From the NCBI RefSeq assembly GCF_036567765.1, contig NZ_DATCTU010000033.1, positions 62,001-126,000 of the forward strand: 64,000 nucleotides of DNA. Direction: 5' to 3'. The notes under the pieces were generated by a model. That model made no database searches and was not told where the DNA came from. It worked only from the letters and a program-made list of their open reading frames with translations. Shown piece by piece: positions 18,694 to 27,499 of the stretch. The position numbers and the translations under genes were made by a program. Position 1 is the stretch's first letter. Each line of letters begins with the position of its first letter. This DNA comes from Pseudobacteroides sp. Its GTDB lineage: Bacteria; Bacillota; Clostridia; Acetivibrionales; DSM-2933.

Positions 18694-19770
18694 GTGAATG
18701 AAAACAGTTTTGAAAAAGAAGATGTAAATAGTGGGATGTCTCATGAAGGGACACGCAGAACATTTAGCAAGCCTACCATCAAGGAAGCAAGTGTATTGTT
18801 CTCTATTGCACTTATAATATTTATGCTGCTTAGCAATCTTATAGTAAGACTTCCTGTTGGAGATTATTATATCAAGGCTATATCAGCGGAGATACTATTG
18901 GTTTTGCTGCCGCCTATTATATTCCTGTTCCACAAAAAGTACGATATAAGGAAAGTACTTCGTCTAAATAAGATAAGCTTCATTAACATTGTATTAATAG
19001 TATTCATAACTTGCTTTTCAATACCAGTGGTGGGTATATTGAATTTTGCCAATATGCTTATAATTAAATTGATATTTGGCAGCATAAATTTACCTCAGGT
19101 AAATATACCTGACGTAGTAACTCTTGTAAAGGGTTTTATTGTAATAGGTATGTCAGCGGCAGTATGCGAGGAAGTCCTTTTTAGGGGAGTTATATTGCGG
19201 GGATATGAAAAGCTTGGTAATACCAAAGCAATTATTATTACTGCCTTTTTATTTGGGTTGATGCATCATGATTTTCAAAGGTTTTTAGGAACATTTCTTT
19301 TGGGTATACTCATGGGTTTTTTGGTGTACAGGGCAGATTCCATATATGCAGGGATGGTAGCACATTTTACAAATAATTCTCTTGTTGTATTGCTGTCATA
19401 TGGGCTTGGGAAACTTTCAACGCTGGGAAAAATAGCAGGAGCTAATGGTGGGACGTCAGATGGAGATCAAAGTCTTTCCATGTTTTTAGCAATGCCTAAG
19501 ATTCAGCTTATAACCACACTTGGAATATTCGCAGTAATGTTTGTTTGCTTTTTGGCAGCTTTAGGCGGCCTGGTTTATGCATTTATGAAAACTACCACAG
19601 TACCATCAGATACAGATTTTGAGACCCGAGATGAAAGCAAGGTAAAAGGTTTGCTGTGGATCATACCGGGCGTTGCTGTAATAGTCTTGATTTATTTGCT
19701 TCAGGGTGTTTCCATGGCGGGGATGGAAAATGAGTTTTTAAGAAGCATAATAAAAGTATTGGGGCTATAA
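18694..19770 (+). CDS. CPBP-family intramembrane metalloprotease
   Basis: 358 residues and about eight membrane segments. The catalytic motifs of the CPBP (Abi/CAAX protease) family are present: EEVLFR (about 159-164), FGLMHHDF (about 188-195) and GMVAHFTNNS (about 218-227). These membrane proteases process prenylated proteins or peptides in some systems; the substrate is unknown here. I choose GTG 18694 because ggagg lies 8 nt upstream. The ATG at 18679 would overlap that ribosome site. Confidence 0.85.
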   Translation: MNENSFEKEDVNSGMSHEGTRRTFSKPTIKEASVLFSIALIIFMLLSNLIVRLPVGDYYIKAISAEILLVLLPPIIFLFHKKYDIRKVLRLNKISFINIVLIVFITCFSIPVVGILNFANMLIIKLIFGSINLPQVNIPDVVTLVKGFIVIGMSAAVCEEVLFRGVILRGYEKLGNTKAIIITAFLFGLMHHDFQRFLGTFLLGILMGFLVYRADSIYAGMVAHFTNNSLVVLLSYGLGKLSTLGKIAGANGGTSDGDQSLSMFLAMPKIQLITTLGIFAVMFVCFLAALGGLVYAFMKTTTVPSDTDFETRDESKVKGLLWIIPGVAVIVLIYLLQGVSMAGMENEFLRSIIKVLGL

Positions 19771-19785
19771 ATAGCCCCTTGGTAT
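19761..19785 (+). terminator. Terminator overlapping the CPBP stop codon
   Basis: GGGGCTA (19761-19767) pairs with TAGCCCC (19772-19778); the stop codon lies in the loop. A T-rich but interrupted tail follows. Confidence 0.65.
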
Positions 19786-19820
19786 ACTTTATTATTATTT
19801 GATGCTGCCTCTATTTGCAG

Positions 19821-20081
19821 TTATTTTTTGCGAAATAATTTTGAAGCGATTAATATTATTCCAATTCCATAGAGAACAATGTTATAAACTATTATGGTGA
19901 TAATTAAATCAAAAAGGATCCACACAAGTAAAAATTGTTTTAATGAGTCAAAGTAGTCAATCAGGAATTCAATCTTAAAGACCCACAACATCACCCCAAT
20001 TATAAATATAGCTGCAAATATAACAGCAGGTATAATTAAATTGCTTAAAAGATCTTTTAAAACTGACTTTAAACCATTCAT
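19821..20081 (-). CDS. Small membrane protein after dnaI
   Basis: 86 residues with two long hydrophobic stretches (about 10-35 and 45-80), probably two or three membrane passes, ending SKLFRKK. It starts 5 nt after the DnaI-like stop with aaagga just before the ATG, so it is the last gene of the primosome operon. No family recognised. Confidence 0.55.
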   Translation of the reverse strand: MNGLKSVLKDLLSNLIIPAVIFAAIFIIGVMLWVFKIEFLIDYFDSLKQFLLVWILFDLIITIIVYNIVLYGIGIILIASKLFRKK

Positions 20082-20086
20082 ATCCT

Positions 20087-21142
20087 TTATTCCATTCCGT
20101 TTTTAACTTGCTTTATTATTCTTTGAGGTTTTGTTTTGCCTCTGATGTCTTCTCCGGTAAACTTAATAAAGGAAAAACCGCCTATTATTCGTGAGGCTAC
20201 CCTCTCGGTATAGTAGTCATATAGTTTGCCGGGCTCAATGTTTGTAGATATTATGATTTTACACGGCCTTGAAAGATTATTGAGCTGTCTTATGTTCAAA
20301 ATATTTAAAAACTCTGCATACCTGGCAGTTGTTTGGGATTCAGTTCCCAAATCGTCTATTATAAGAAGGTCGGTATCAAAGATGCTGCTGTACTTTGTAT
20401 CCTCATCCCCTTCGTCTTTTAATGACTTAAGTTTGAAACTGCTTATTGTGTCAAAGAGTATGGGGGCGGTATGATAAAGTACGGTACCGCCTCTTTTAAG
20501 TATTTCTGAAGCAATGCAACTGGCCATAAAGGTTTTGCCTATACCTGTGGGACCGCAGAAATACAAATTTTTCTCGTCTGGATCTGAAAAGTTATCTATA
20601 AATTTGAGGCACTTTTCCTTTATACCTAGGATGTGATCTCGAGGAGATTTTTTGATCCCATATTTTTCTTCATCTACGTCATCAGGAAACAAGGTTTCAT
20701 CAAAGCACTCAAAGTTTTCACTCTCTGTGAGCTTAAGATTGGATTTTTCAAAGCTTAGGGCAACAAATTGCTGCTTAAAGCAGGCACAGCTTTCGAAACC
20801 ATGAGCACCTTCAATATACCCCATATCCTTGCAAAGGCTGCATTCATAGACAGCCTCGAGATAATCTCTGGAATAGCCCATCTGTACTAGTAGAGCCTCC
20901 CGTTCGGCCTTCAATGAATCAATATTCCTTGTCAGTTCATCAACAGCTTGGAGGTATGAGTTTTCGGAAAGCAGAATCATTTTATTGTATTTCAAACCAA
21001 GCTTGTTTATTTCGTCTTCAATTTCCATCAGCCGGGGTACCTTTTGGTAGAGCCCATTGCGCCGTTCTGTAAGGTTATCATAAGCGAGCCTTTGCTTTTT
21101 GTCATATTCATTTTTAAGTATACTATATAAGTTTTTTCTCAT
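20087..21142 (-). CDS. Helicase loader, DnaI/DnaC type
   Basis: 351 residues. A coiled N-terminal region is followed by a Cys cluster (CSLCKDMG and CACF, about 101-123) that matches the zinc-binding site of DnaI, then an AAA+ ATPase with Walker A CGPTGIGKT (about 198-206) and Walker B LLIIDDLGTE. It loads the replicative helicase during initiation. It follows the DnaD-like gene by 17 nt with ggagg 4 nt before ATG, the usual clostridial dnaD-dnaI pair. Confidence 0.88.
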   Translation of the reverse strand: MRKNLYSILKNEYDKKQRLAYDNLTERRNGLYQKVPRLMEIEDEINKLGLKYNKMILLSENSYLQAVDELTRNIDSLKAEREALLVQMGYSRDYLEAVYECSLCKDMGYIEGAHGFESCACFKQQFVALSFEKSNLKLTESENFECFDETLFPDDVDEEKYGIKKSPRDHILGIKEKCLKFIDNFSDPDEKNLYFCGPTGIGKTFMASCIASEILKRGGTVLYHTAPILFDTISSFKLKSLKDEGDEDTKYSSIFDTDLLIIDDLGTESQTTARYAEFLNILNIRQLNNLSRPCKIIISTNIEPGKLYDYYTERVASRIIGGFSFIKFTGEDIRGKTKPQRIIKQVKNGME

Positions 21143-21159
21143 AAAACCTCCAGAAAGGT

Positions 21160-22134
21160 TTAAATTTCTTCATACAAATTTTCGAAGTAATCCTTGTCGT
21201 ACTTTCGCTGGTTGAAGTTGGAATGCTGAGGCACTTCCGAGACCTTGTACTGCTGCTTCATACTTTGCTTTCTCGCATTGTCATAGGCCAGTATTTCATC
21301 CTTAGTCTTAAGGTTGTTATTGTACCAGTCAGTTATAATTGAGTTGAGATATTCAAAGCTTGGATTAGCCTTTTTAGGCGTTTTTTTAAGGGCCAATTCA
21401 ATTATCTCAAAATCATATTTGTACTTCTCAACCCATTTTTCAACATATTCGCTTTCATATTCGGTAAGGTTTCTTCCAAGACCAAGTTTTTTCACAATTT
21501 TGCCCCGGATGCTCTTAAACCTCTCATACTGCAAAGAATAATTATCAAGATCAATTGAATTGCGAACATTTTTGCTTTTCCAGCTGTCAGCTACCTTTAC
21601 TATGTAGTTTTTGGTAAGCCCGTTATGCTCATAACAATATTGAAAGAGTGCAAACATTACATCATCCTCAAAATTGTATTTATCAAACCATGCATCAATA
21701 TCAGTATACCATGATGGGGGCATTACCCCTTGGAAAAATTTGTTGTTTATAGACTTAATTATCGCATTCCTGGATTTATTTCTCTCGGAACTAAGAATGG
21801 CTTCTTCAGGAGTTGAAGTTTGCTTAAGTCTATATATTTTTTTGATTTCTTTTTCTTTCAGGTCGCTGATGGTGATGCTGCTGCTGTTTTCCTTCCTTGT
21901 AATAACGCCTATACTTTCCAGGTATATCAGTGAATCCTTTACTTTGTTTAAATCAATGCCAAGCTTTTTTGAAAGATCCTTGGCAGAAGCATATTTATTA
22001 TACTTGCTAAGGAACAAGCAGTGCACAAATATTTTAACACAATCCCCATCCATTGAGGGCATGTACTCATTTATAAAAATATCCGGAACAAGCGTATCTG
22101 AATAGAGGATTGATTTATACGACTCAAAAAACAT
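21160..22134 (-). CDS. DnaD/DnaB-type replication initiation protein
   Basis: 324 residues. The N-terminal part (about 1-100) is a winged-helix (AKDLSKKLGIDLNKVKDSLIYLESIGVITR). Two DnaD-like C-terminal (DDBH2) segments follow, the first around FFQGVMPPSWYTDIDAWFDKY and the second ending SFEYLNSIITDWYNNNLKT, the latter carrying the YxxxIxxxW-like motif of this family. It acts with DnaI to load helicase at the origin or at restarted forks. gaagggaag precedes the ATG. Confidence 0.83.
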   Translation of the reverse strand: MFFESYKSILYSDTLVPDIFINEYMPSMDGDCVKIFVHCLFLSKYNKYASAKDLSKKLGIDLNKVKDSLIYLESIGVITRKENSSSITISDLKEKEIKKIYRLKQTSTPEEAILSSERNKSRNAIIKSINNKFFQGVMPPSWYTDIDAWFDKYNFEDDVMFALFQYCYEHNGLTKNYIVKVADSWKSKNVRNSIDLDNYSLQYERFKSIRGKIVKKLGLGRNLTEYESEYVEKWVEKYKYDFEIIELALKKTPKKANPSFEYLNSIITDWYNNNLKTKDEILAYDNARKQSMKQQYKVSEVPQHSNFNQRKYDKDYFENLYEEI

Positions 22135-22331
22135 AATATCTTCCCTTCATTGGTACTTTTCATATATTTAATGTTTCTCAACAGTATTACCATTATATCA
22201 TATAGGATAAAAGTAGCAAAGCTTTACCATGTTTCCGGGAAAGCTATAAAATTTGATTTATGCAGCTATTTATGATTTTTGCGGTAATAAATAAATATTA
22301 ATAAAAAAACAAAAAAAAATTTAAAAAGGGG

Positions 22332-22360
22332 TTGACTTATATATAAAAAGGGTCTATAAT
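22332..22360 (+). promoter_or_regulatory. tRNA-Val promoter
   Basis: TTGACT (22332-22337), 17 bp, TATAAT (22355-22360), 24 bp before the tRNA. Confidence 0.85.
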
Positions 22361-22383
22361 AACATCTGCACGGTGAATTTGAC

Positions 22384-22459
22384 GGGTGCTTAGCTCAGCT
22401 GGGAGAGCATCTGCCTTACAAGCAGAGGGTCATAGGTTCGAGCCCTATAGTGCCCACCA
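22384..22459 (+). tRNA. tRNA-Val (UAC)
   Basis: 76 nt with the cloverleaf intact: acceptor GGGTGCT/AGTGCCC (with two G-U pairs), D arm GCTC/GAGC, anticodon stem TCTGC/GCAGA with loop CTTACAA (anticodon TAC), T arm ATAGG-TTCGAGC-CCTAT, and encoded ACCA end. Single-gene unit with its own promoter and terminator. Confidence 0.95.
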
Positions 22460-22463
22460 ATTA

Positions 22464-22497
22464 AAAAACAGTTTACTTCTTGAAGTAAACTGTTTTT
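22464..22497 (+). terminator. tRNA-Val terminator
   Basis: CAGTTTACTTC and GAAGTAAACTG form an 11-bp stem with a 2-nt loop, an A run before and TTTTTG after. It also suits the minus-strand MerR gene ending at 22514. Confidence 0.85.
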
Positions 22498-22513
22498 GTT
22501 TATGTCTGGGATA

Positions 22514-23458
22514 TTACAGTATATCCTGGGGTATTTGAATATTTCCAGTTTCATCATAATATAGACCCAAATCGGCATTAAGTTTATTAAGTATTTCTTG
22601 ATATTTGTCATAATCACTGCTGATTATTCTAAGATTTCTCACAAATCGGTCATAATACCCTTCGGATAAAAGACTGTTTTTTAAATCCAAGTTTGTTTGC
22701 CATGTCTTTTGACGATTTTCAATAAATTCCTTATTTTGATTCAGGGACCTTATTGAATCTATAATTTTTGTTTTGTATTCTTCCAGCTCTTGGGGAGTAT
22801 AATTAATAATGGCCTGTATTTCTTTATTTTGCTCCTTTGCGATTTCTAAAAGAGTATCTTCAGGAATACAGTCCAGATTTTTACCGAATTCATCTGGATA
22901 CTTAAATGGCTCAGACTTATCCAAGAAACTTACAATTTCACCCCATGCCTTTTCTTTATCCTTGCTATCTATAGGGTCGTTTAAAAAGGGGGAAAAATGA
23001 AGTATGAGCATCTTTCCAAAAGAACCGGGAAATATTTTTAGTAGTTGTCTTTTGACATAACCCGATTTGGTCTTGTCTTCATATTCAAAATGATCCCTAA
23101 GGCTTTTCAATTTAGTCATAAAATCATTAGAATTTTTAATGTTGTTATCTGCAATAATCTCGTTGATTAAATCTTTGCTCTTTTCAAGGGTTTTAATGGT
23201 TTTGTCTATTTTGTCAAGATGGGAAGTAAGGACTCCAATAATGCTGTCAGGTGAGTTAATAAGCTCTTTTATGTTATCAATGCTAAGCCCAAGCTGCCTT
23301 AACAGTGAAATTTTTATTAACCTGTCTATATCCTTTGAACTAAAATTCCTATAGCCATTTTCAGGATTAGCTGCAGGATTTATAAGGCCTTCTTCCTCAT
23401 AGAAACGTATTGCCCTCTTTGTAAGCCCTGTCTCTTTTATAGCTTCGCTAATAGTCAT
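22514..23458 (-). CDS. MerR-family regulator with a large effector domain
   Basis: 314 residues from ATG 23458 (ggag 8-10 nt upstream). The N-terminal MerR winged helix is clear: MTISEAIKETGLTKRAIRFY, then EEEGLINPAANPENGYRNFS and LLRQLGLSIDNIKELI, with a dimerisation helix to about residue 100. The remaining about 210 residues are mostly helical and unrecognised, and contain no cysteine that would suggest a metal sensor. It is probably autoregulated through the 19-bp-spacer promoter at 23579-23609. Confidence 0.85.
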   Translation of the reverse strand: MTISEAIKETGLTKRAIRFYEEEGLINPAANPENGYRNFSSKDIDRLIKISLLRQLGLSIDNIKELINSPDSIIGVLTSHLDKIDKTIKTLEKSKDLINEIIADNNIKNSNDFMTKLKSLRDHFEYEDKTKSGYVKRQLLKIFPGSFGKMLILHFSPFLNDPIDSKDKEKAWGEIVSFLDKSEPFKYPDEFGKNLDCIPEDTLLEIAKEQNKEIQAIINYTPQELEEYKTKIIDSIRSLNQNKEFIENRQKTWQTNLDLKNSLLSEGYYDRFVRNLRIISSDYDKYQEILNKLNADLGLYYDETGNIQIPQDIL

Positions 23459-23578
23459 ATAATCATCTCCTGTCTCTATATTAAAAGTGTTAGCAATCTT
23501 ACATTTGGCAGAGCAAATATCGATTGATTTTCTGGGATTCTCCAAAGACAAATGTAATACATTTATTGCTTTTAATAT

Positions 23579-23609
23579 AGAGTAACGTATAACCTAAGGT
23601 AACAGTCAA
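23579..23609 (-). promoter_or_regulatory. MerR-type promoter with 19-bp spacer
   Basis: On the minus strand, TTGACT (23609-23604) and TACTCT (23584-23579) are 19 bp apart, and the spacer contains the dyad ACCTTAGGT. Over-long spacers with a central dyad are the hallmark of MerR-activated promoters. The 5' leader would be about 110-120 nt. The -35 overlaps the end of the upstream gene. Confidence 0.75.
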
Positions 23610-23905
23610 GCACCAAAAAATACGGTTCCTAAAGTCCAGTATAAAAATGGGAGTATAAACAATATGGAATTCATCACCATTCCAAGCTTGCCTGTTCTAC
23701 CAAGGGATCTTTTAAGTGAAATGCCGGCAAGAATAAAACCTAATAAAGATGGTAGAGACATTAATAACGGCATACCCTGAAGCTTTTGAAGCGGTGTTAT
23801 GTTAAAAAGCCAGTTTAATATTAAAAGAAATATTGCAGCAGGCATGAGAGTGGATAAAAACCCCAATACTTTACTGTGTTTTTGTTGTAATTCATTGCTT
23901 CTCAT
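23606..23905 (-). CDS. Small multi-pass membrane protein
   Basis: 99 residues with three hydrophobic segments (about 18-37, 45-62 and 76-97) and a basic N terminus. aaaggag precedes ATG 23905. It lies upstream of and co-oriented with the MerR gene, but the MerR promoter overlaps its end, so the two need not be one operon. Family not recognised. Confidence 0.55.
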   Translation of the reverse strand: MRSNELQQKHSKVLGFLSTLMPAAIFLLILNWLFNITPLQKLQGMPLLMSLPSLLGFILAGISLKRSLGRTGKLGMVMNSILFILPFLYWTLGTVFFGA

Positions 23906-23975
23906 AATATATTTGCTCCTTTTGTCAGATTTCAGTGAATTTTAGAAAGTGGATTAAATTTCTTTGAAAAAAGTG

Positions 23976-24004
23976 TTGACACATTATTATTCACCTGCTA
24001 TACT
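23976..24004 (+). promoter_or_regulatory. tRNA-Thr promoter
   Basis: TTGACA (23976-23981), 17 bp, TATACT (23999-24004). Confidence 0.85.
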
Positions 24005-24068
24005 ATCATAGTGTCAGCGGTTTATGCAAGGTTTTTAAATCGAAATAAACTGTTATACAAGCAAATAT

Positions 24069-24144
24069 GCTGGTGTAGCTCAGCAGGTAGAGCAGCTGAC
24101 TTGTAATCAGCAGGTCGGGGGTTCGATTCCGTCCACCAGCTCCA
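24069..24144 (+). tRNA. tRNA-Thr (UGU)
   Basis: 76 nt: acceptor GCTGGTG/CACCAGC, D arm GCTC/GAGC, anticodon loop CTTGTAA (anticodon TGT) on stem GCTGA/TCAGC, T arm with GTTCGATTC, encoded TCCA. Own promoter and terminator. Confidence 0.95.
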
Positions 24145-24145
24145 A

Positions 24146-24176
24146 ACCTCACAATCTAACGGTTGTGGGGTTTTTT
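24146..24176 (+). terminator. tRNA-Thr terminator
   Basis: CCTCACAA pairs with TTGTGGGG (one G-U pair) followed by TTTTTT. Confidence 0.85.
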
Positions 24177-24269
24177 GCTGCGTAAAGAAATAAATTTTAA
24201 ATATTTGTTTATGAAATTTAACATTGGGTATATATTATTTAACAAACAATATGAGAGGAGGCGTTTCAT

Positions 24270-24371
24270 ATGATGGTATGTTCACCTGAATGGAATGAAT
24301 GTAAAGAAATGACTTTTGAAGATGAAGAAGAAGGTTTGGATGAAACATCTGGAAAGAGAAAGACTAAATAA
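24270..24371 (+). CDS. 33-residue acidic peptide in its own transcription unit
   Basis: ATG 24270 is preceded by a perfect gaggagg with 8-nt spacing. The frame encodes MMVCSPEWNECKEM, then the acidic run FEDEEEGLDET and ends SGKRKTK. A strong terminator follows 25 nt after the stop, and a possible promoter (TTGTTT 24205, TATATA 24229) lies upstream. Two Cys residues (4, 11) are present. No known family is recognised. The signals around it argue that it is real. Confidence 0.6.
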   Translation: MMVCSPEWNECKEMTFEDEEEGLDETSGKRKTK

Positions 24372-24395
24372 GCTTATTAAATTCAAAAAATAATG

Positions 24396-24426
24396 AAAAT
24401 ACACGGTTTATCATCGTGTATTTTTT
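24396..24426 (+). terminator. Terminator of the 33-residue gene
   Basis: AAAATACACG and CGTGTATTTT enclose a 9-nt loop and run into TTTTTT. Confidence 0.85.
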
Positions 24427-24533
24427 GATGTCTAGCTAGGAAATCCACGATCAAAGTTACAAAATCACTTGGTGATCTTGTCCATGTCCAGATCGAAATG
24501 AGCTTATTGGATAATAATAACATAAAATAATGC

Positions 24534-24562
24534 TTGAAAATTTTTTAGTAATCTTGTATAAT
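24534..24562 (+). promoter_or_regulatory. tRNA-Arg promoter
   Basis: TTGAAA (24534-24539), 17 bp, TATAAT (24557-24562). Confidence 0.85.
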
Positions 24563-24587
24563 ATATAAGTCTTAATTTTTATCTCAT

Positions 24588-24664
24588 GTGCCCATAGCTC
24601 AGCAGGATAGAGCGTCGGTTTCCTAAACCGCAGGCCGGAGGTTCGAATCCTCTTGGGCACACCA
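24588..24664 (+). tRNA. tRNA-Arg (CCU)
   Basis: 77 nt: acceptor GTGCCCA/TGGGCAC, D arm GCTC/GAGC, anticodon stem CGGTT/AACCG with loop TCCTA containing anticodon CCT, T arm GGAGG-TTCGAAT-CCTCT (one mismatch), encoded ACCA. Confidence 0.94.
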
Positions 24665-24667
24665 TGA

Positions 24668-24697
24668 AAAGCCGCTTACCGGAATGGTAGGCGGTTT
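24668..24697 (+). terminator. tRNA-Arg terminator
   Basis: CCGCTTACC (24672-24680) pairs with GGTAGGCGG (24685-24693) with one wobble pair, then TTTTG. Confidence 0.75.
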
Positions 24698-24810
24698 TGT
24701 TATATGTTGGGAAAGGTTGACATAAAAATATTATGGGGACTAAAGAATGCATGATCAACTTTTTGGGAGCCTGCGAGTCAGGCCTTCATAATGCATAGGG
24801 ACCATAAATC

Positions 24811-24845
24811 AAAAATGACATTCTGGCTGCCAGAATGTCATTTTT
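24811..24845. terminator. Strong bidirectional terminator
   Basis: AAAAATGACATTCTGG, loop ctg, and its exact complement ending in TTTTT. A 16-bp stem. It ends the hypB unit on the minus strand. Confidence 0.85.
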
Positions 24846-24866
24846 ATAAAAACGTAAACCACGGTA

Positions 24867-25520
24867 CTAAGATGCACTGTTATGCCTTTCTATTAACCAG
24901 TCAACCAGCGAGTCAACACCCTCGCCTGTCCTGCACGATACTTCTATTACAGTGGCTTTCTGGCTCAAGGCTTGTACTCCTTTATAGAACATGTCTTTAT
25001 CAAAATCAATATATGGCATTAGATCGGTCTTATTGAGGACAATTATATCAGCAGCTTCAAACATGGAAGTATACTTAAAGGGCTTGTCATGGCCTTCAGG
25101 AACGCTGGCTATGACCATTTTAATGCTTTCTCCAAGGTCAAAGGTTGAAGGGCATACAAGGTTACCTACATTTTCTATAAAAACAATAGAATTATCTTGA
25201 ATTTTAAGGTCAGGCATAACTGTCTTTATCATATTTGCATCAAGATGGCAACCGCCTCCGGTATTTATTTGTATGACCGGAATCCCAAGAGCGTCGACTT
25301 TTTCTGCATCAATGCTTGAGGCTATATCACCCTCAATTACCCCAAGACCTACCTTGTCTTTAAGTGTATCAATAATCTTCAAAATTGTGCTGGTCTTGCC
25401 GGCACCTGGGGATGCCATAACATTTATGACTGTAATATGTTTTTCGCTGAATGACTTTCTGTTGTCTTCAGCGATCTGCTGATTTGCATGCATTATATTT
25501 TTTAAAACTTTTATTTCCAT
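24867..25520 (-). CDS. hypB: Hydrogenase/urease nickel-insertion GTPase HypB
   Basis: 217 residues. The P-loop ASPGAGKTST, the metal-site segment GGGCHLDANM, the ENVGNLVCP motif and the G4 box LNKTDL are diagnostic of HypB. The protein delivers nickel to [NiFe]-hydrogenase with HypA. The N-terminal His-rich stretch found in some HypB proteins is missing, as in simple forms. hypA and hydrogenase structural genes are not in the window. ggaggacctt precedes ATG. It is 19 nt downstream of the TRIC-like gene and likely co-transcribed with it. Confidence 0.93.
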   Translation of the reverse strand: MEIKVLKNIMHANQQIAEDNRKSFSEKHITVINVMASPGAGKTSTILKIIDTLKDKVGLGVIEGDIASSIDAEKVDALGIPVIQINTGGGCHLDANMIKTVMPDLKIQDNSIVFIENVGNLVCPSTFDLGESIKMVIASVPEGHDKPFKYTSMFEAADIIVLNKTDLMPYIDFDKDMFYKGVQALSQKATVIEVSCRTGEGVDSLVDWLIERHNSAS

Positions 25521-25539
25521 AAGGTCCTCCTTCGTTTCC

Positions 25540-26172
25540 TTATGATTTGCCGTTTTGAAATAGCTTGCCGTCTGTTTTTAGCACAGGCAGGTTAATATTA
25601 AAATACATTGATATGATTCTAACAGCAAAAACAATAAGGATGCATAGATACAAATTTATTATGCTATCCAGATTATTATACAGGATATAAAACGAAAAAG
25701 CACCAATAATAGAAGCTAATGCATATATTTCACCCCTAAATATTAATGGAACTTCATTTACCATAATATCTCGTACTATGCCGCCCCCTACTCCTGTTAA
25801 AACAGAAATGAATATTATCCCTATAAGGGGCACTTTCAGAAGTATACATTGATAAGCAGTGAGTATGGTAAAGGTGCCAAGTCCCAGTGCATCAAAAATT
25901 TGTATGAAGGTGGAAAGTCTGGTTATAAACCTATAAAGTAAGCATGTTAGTATGGTGGAAATTACTATGGTTGTCATATATTTTGAGTCTGTAAAAAGCA
26001 CCGGCATGCCCCTATTAAGTATGACATCTCTTATAAGCCCTCCACCGCAAGCGGTAAAGACTCCAAGCACAAACAGGCCGAAGAAATCAAGCTTGCTTTT
26101 AATTCCCATCAGTATACCAGATATGGCAAAAGCCGCTGTTCCGGCAATATCCATAATATCTATAAAAACCAT
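25540..26172 (-). CDS. TRIC-type (UPF0126) membrane channel protein
   Basis: 210 residues with about seven membrane segments. Two inverted-repeat halves each hold a glycine motif followed by RD: CGGGLIRDVI and GVGGGIVRDIM. This pattern is typical of the trimeric intracellular cation channel family (YadS/YvgT, UPF0126), thought to conduct K+ or other cations. ATG 26172 has agggtg 7 nt upstream and is preferred over the TTG two codons earlier. Pairing with hypB may be chance. Confidence 0.85.
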   Translation of the reverse strand: MVFIDIMDIAGTAAFAISGILMGIKSKLDFFGLFVLGVFTACGGGLIRDVILNRGMPVLFTDSKYMTTIVISTILTCLLYRFITRLSTFIQIFDALGLGTFTILTAYQCILLKVPLIGIIFISVLTGVGGGIVRDIMVNEVPLIFRGEIYALASIIGAFSFYILYNNLDSIINLYLCILIVFAVRIISMYFNINLPVLKTDGKLFQNGKS

Positions 26173-26431
26173 AGGCAATCACCCTGTCTTTTTAAATTGA
26201 GAATTGCAGAGCCACATATAAATAAAATTATATTTTATTTGAATAAATTAAGTCAATGTTGCTTTTAGGAATAAAAATAAATGTCAGTTTATAAAAAATG
26301 CTAGTGCCTTTTATAATATACTATATTATAATATTGTATAAGCTTATCGCCAATTCAAAACTATACTTTAGTTATTCAGCAAAGTTTTATCGATGTTGAA
26401 TCAAAAAATTTTCGAAGGGTAATATTAAAAT

Positions 26432-27499
26432 ATGCATAACATTGTGCAAAAGTACTATAAAAGTGCATTAAAACTATTATTTATAGTAATATTTTTAGGT
26501 ATTGTTTATATATCTGTTACTTACCTGATACCTTTTTTTGCCCCTTTTGTTATAGGAATACTCTTAGCATTAATAAATGAGCCGCTGATAAAGCTCATGG
26601 AAAAAAAGATGAAGCTTCCAAGGAGGATTTCAGCACTTATTTCCCTGCTCTTTACAATCGTGGTTATAGGGGTGCTGCTAACTATCGGTCTTGTGAAAAT
26701 TTATAATGAGCTTCTGATATTTAAGGACAATGTAACAAATTATGTTAATAACACATCCGATCAGATAAACGACTATTTAAAAAGATTGGAGACCATTTAC
26801 AACAAGCTTCCACCAGGGATTTCCGGTGCCATAAACGAAAATGTGAACAGCCTGGCACCAAGGGTACAGGAGATAATCTCCTCAATAGTTACGTACCTAA
26901 TTAACACTATTTCATCAATACCAAAGCTGACGGTATTTTTGATTGTATCTATTTTGTCTGCATACTTTGTAAGTAGTGACAGGAAGAAGATATATGAATT
27001 TTTCAGCAAGCAGTTTCCCGAAAGCTGGAGAAACAATTTTCTTGACGTAAAGTCAGGAACTTTTACTGCACTTTTTGGCTATGTAAGAGCACTGCTTATA
27101 CTTATGTTCATTACATTTGCAGAGGTCAGCATAGGACTTACCATCCTAGGTGCACCATATGCCCTTCTAATGGGTTTTATTGCAGGCCTTTCCGACGCTG
27201 TGCCCATTCTTGGGACAGGAGTAGTGATGGTTCCGTGGATAGCCTGGAACGCTATTATAGGAGATTACAGAATGGTGGTGGGGCTTTCGATAATATATGT
27301 TCTAGGCGTCTTGATAAGGCAAATACTTGAACCTAAGATCATTGGTGATCAGATTGGACTGCATCCGCTGGTTACGCTTATTGCAATGTATGTTGGATTA
27401 AGCTTTTTTGGAATTATAGGAATGTTTGTGGGTCCTGTTTCAATTATAATACTTAAAAAGCTTCAGGATTCAGGTGCTGTTAGGTTTTGGAATGAATAA
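26432..27499 (+). CDS. ytvI: AI-2E family transporter, sporulation protein YtvI type
   Basis: 355 residues with about eight membrane segments in the AI-2E (PerM) pattern: two or three N-terminal passes, a soluble helical stretch (about 85-150), then the conserved block around GFIAGLSDAVPILGTG and the C-terminal ILEPKIIGDQIGLHPL. It most resembles the YtvI sporulation branch. Its transport substrate is unknown. A gaagggtaat sequence precedes ATG 26432. Confidence 0.8.
   Translation: MHNIVQKYYKSALKLLFIVIFLGIVYISVTYLIPFFAPFVIGILLALINEPLIKLMEKKMKLPRRISALISLLFTIVVIGVLLTIGLVKIYNELLIFKDNVTNYVNNTSDQINDYLKRLETIYNKLPPGISGAINENVNSLAPRVQEIISSIVTYLINTISSIPKLTVFLIVSILSAYFVSSDRKKIYEFFSKQFPESWRNNFLDVKSGTFTALFGYVRALLILMFITFAEVSIGLTILGAPYALLMGFIAGLSDAVPILGTGVVMVPWIAWNAIIGDYRMVVGLSIIYVLGVLIRQILEPKIIGDQIGLHPLVTLIAMYVGLSFFGIIGMFVGPVSIIILKKLQDSGAVRFWNE

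Noticed and set aside
24431-24500. Possible structured RNA around ATCAC...GTGAT before the tRNA-Arg promoter
   Set aside because: Short stems only, no match to a riboswitch core I know, and it lies between a terminator and an unrelated promoter.
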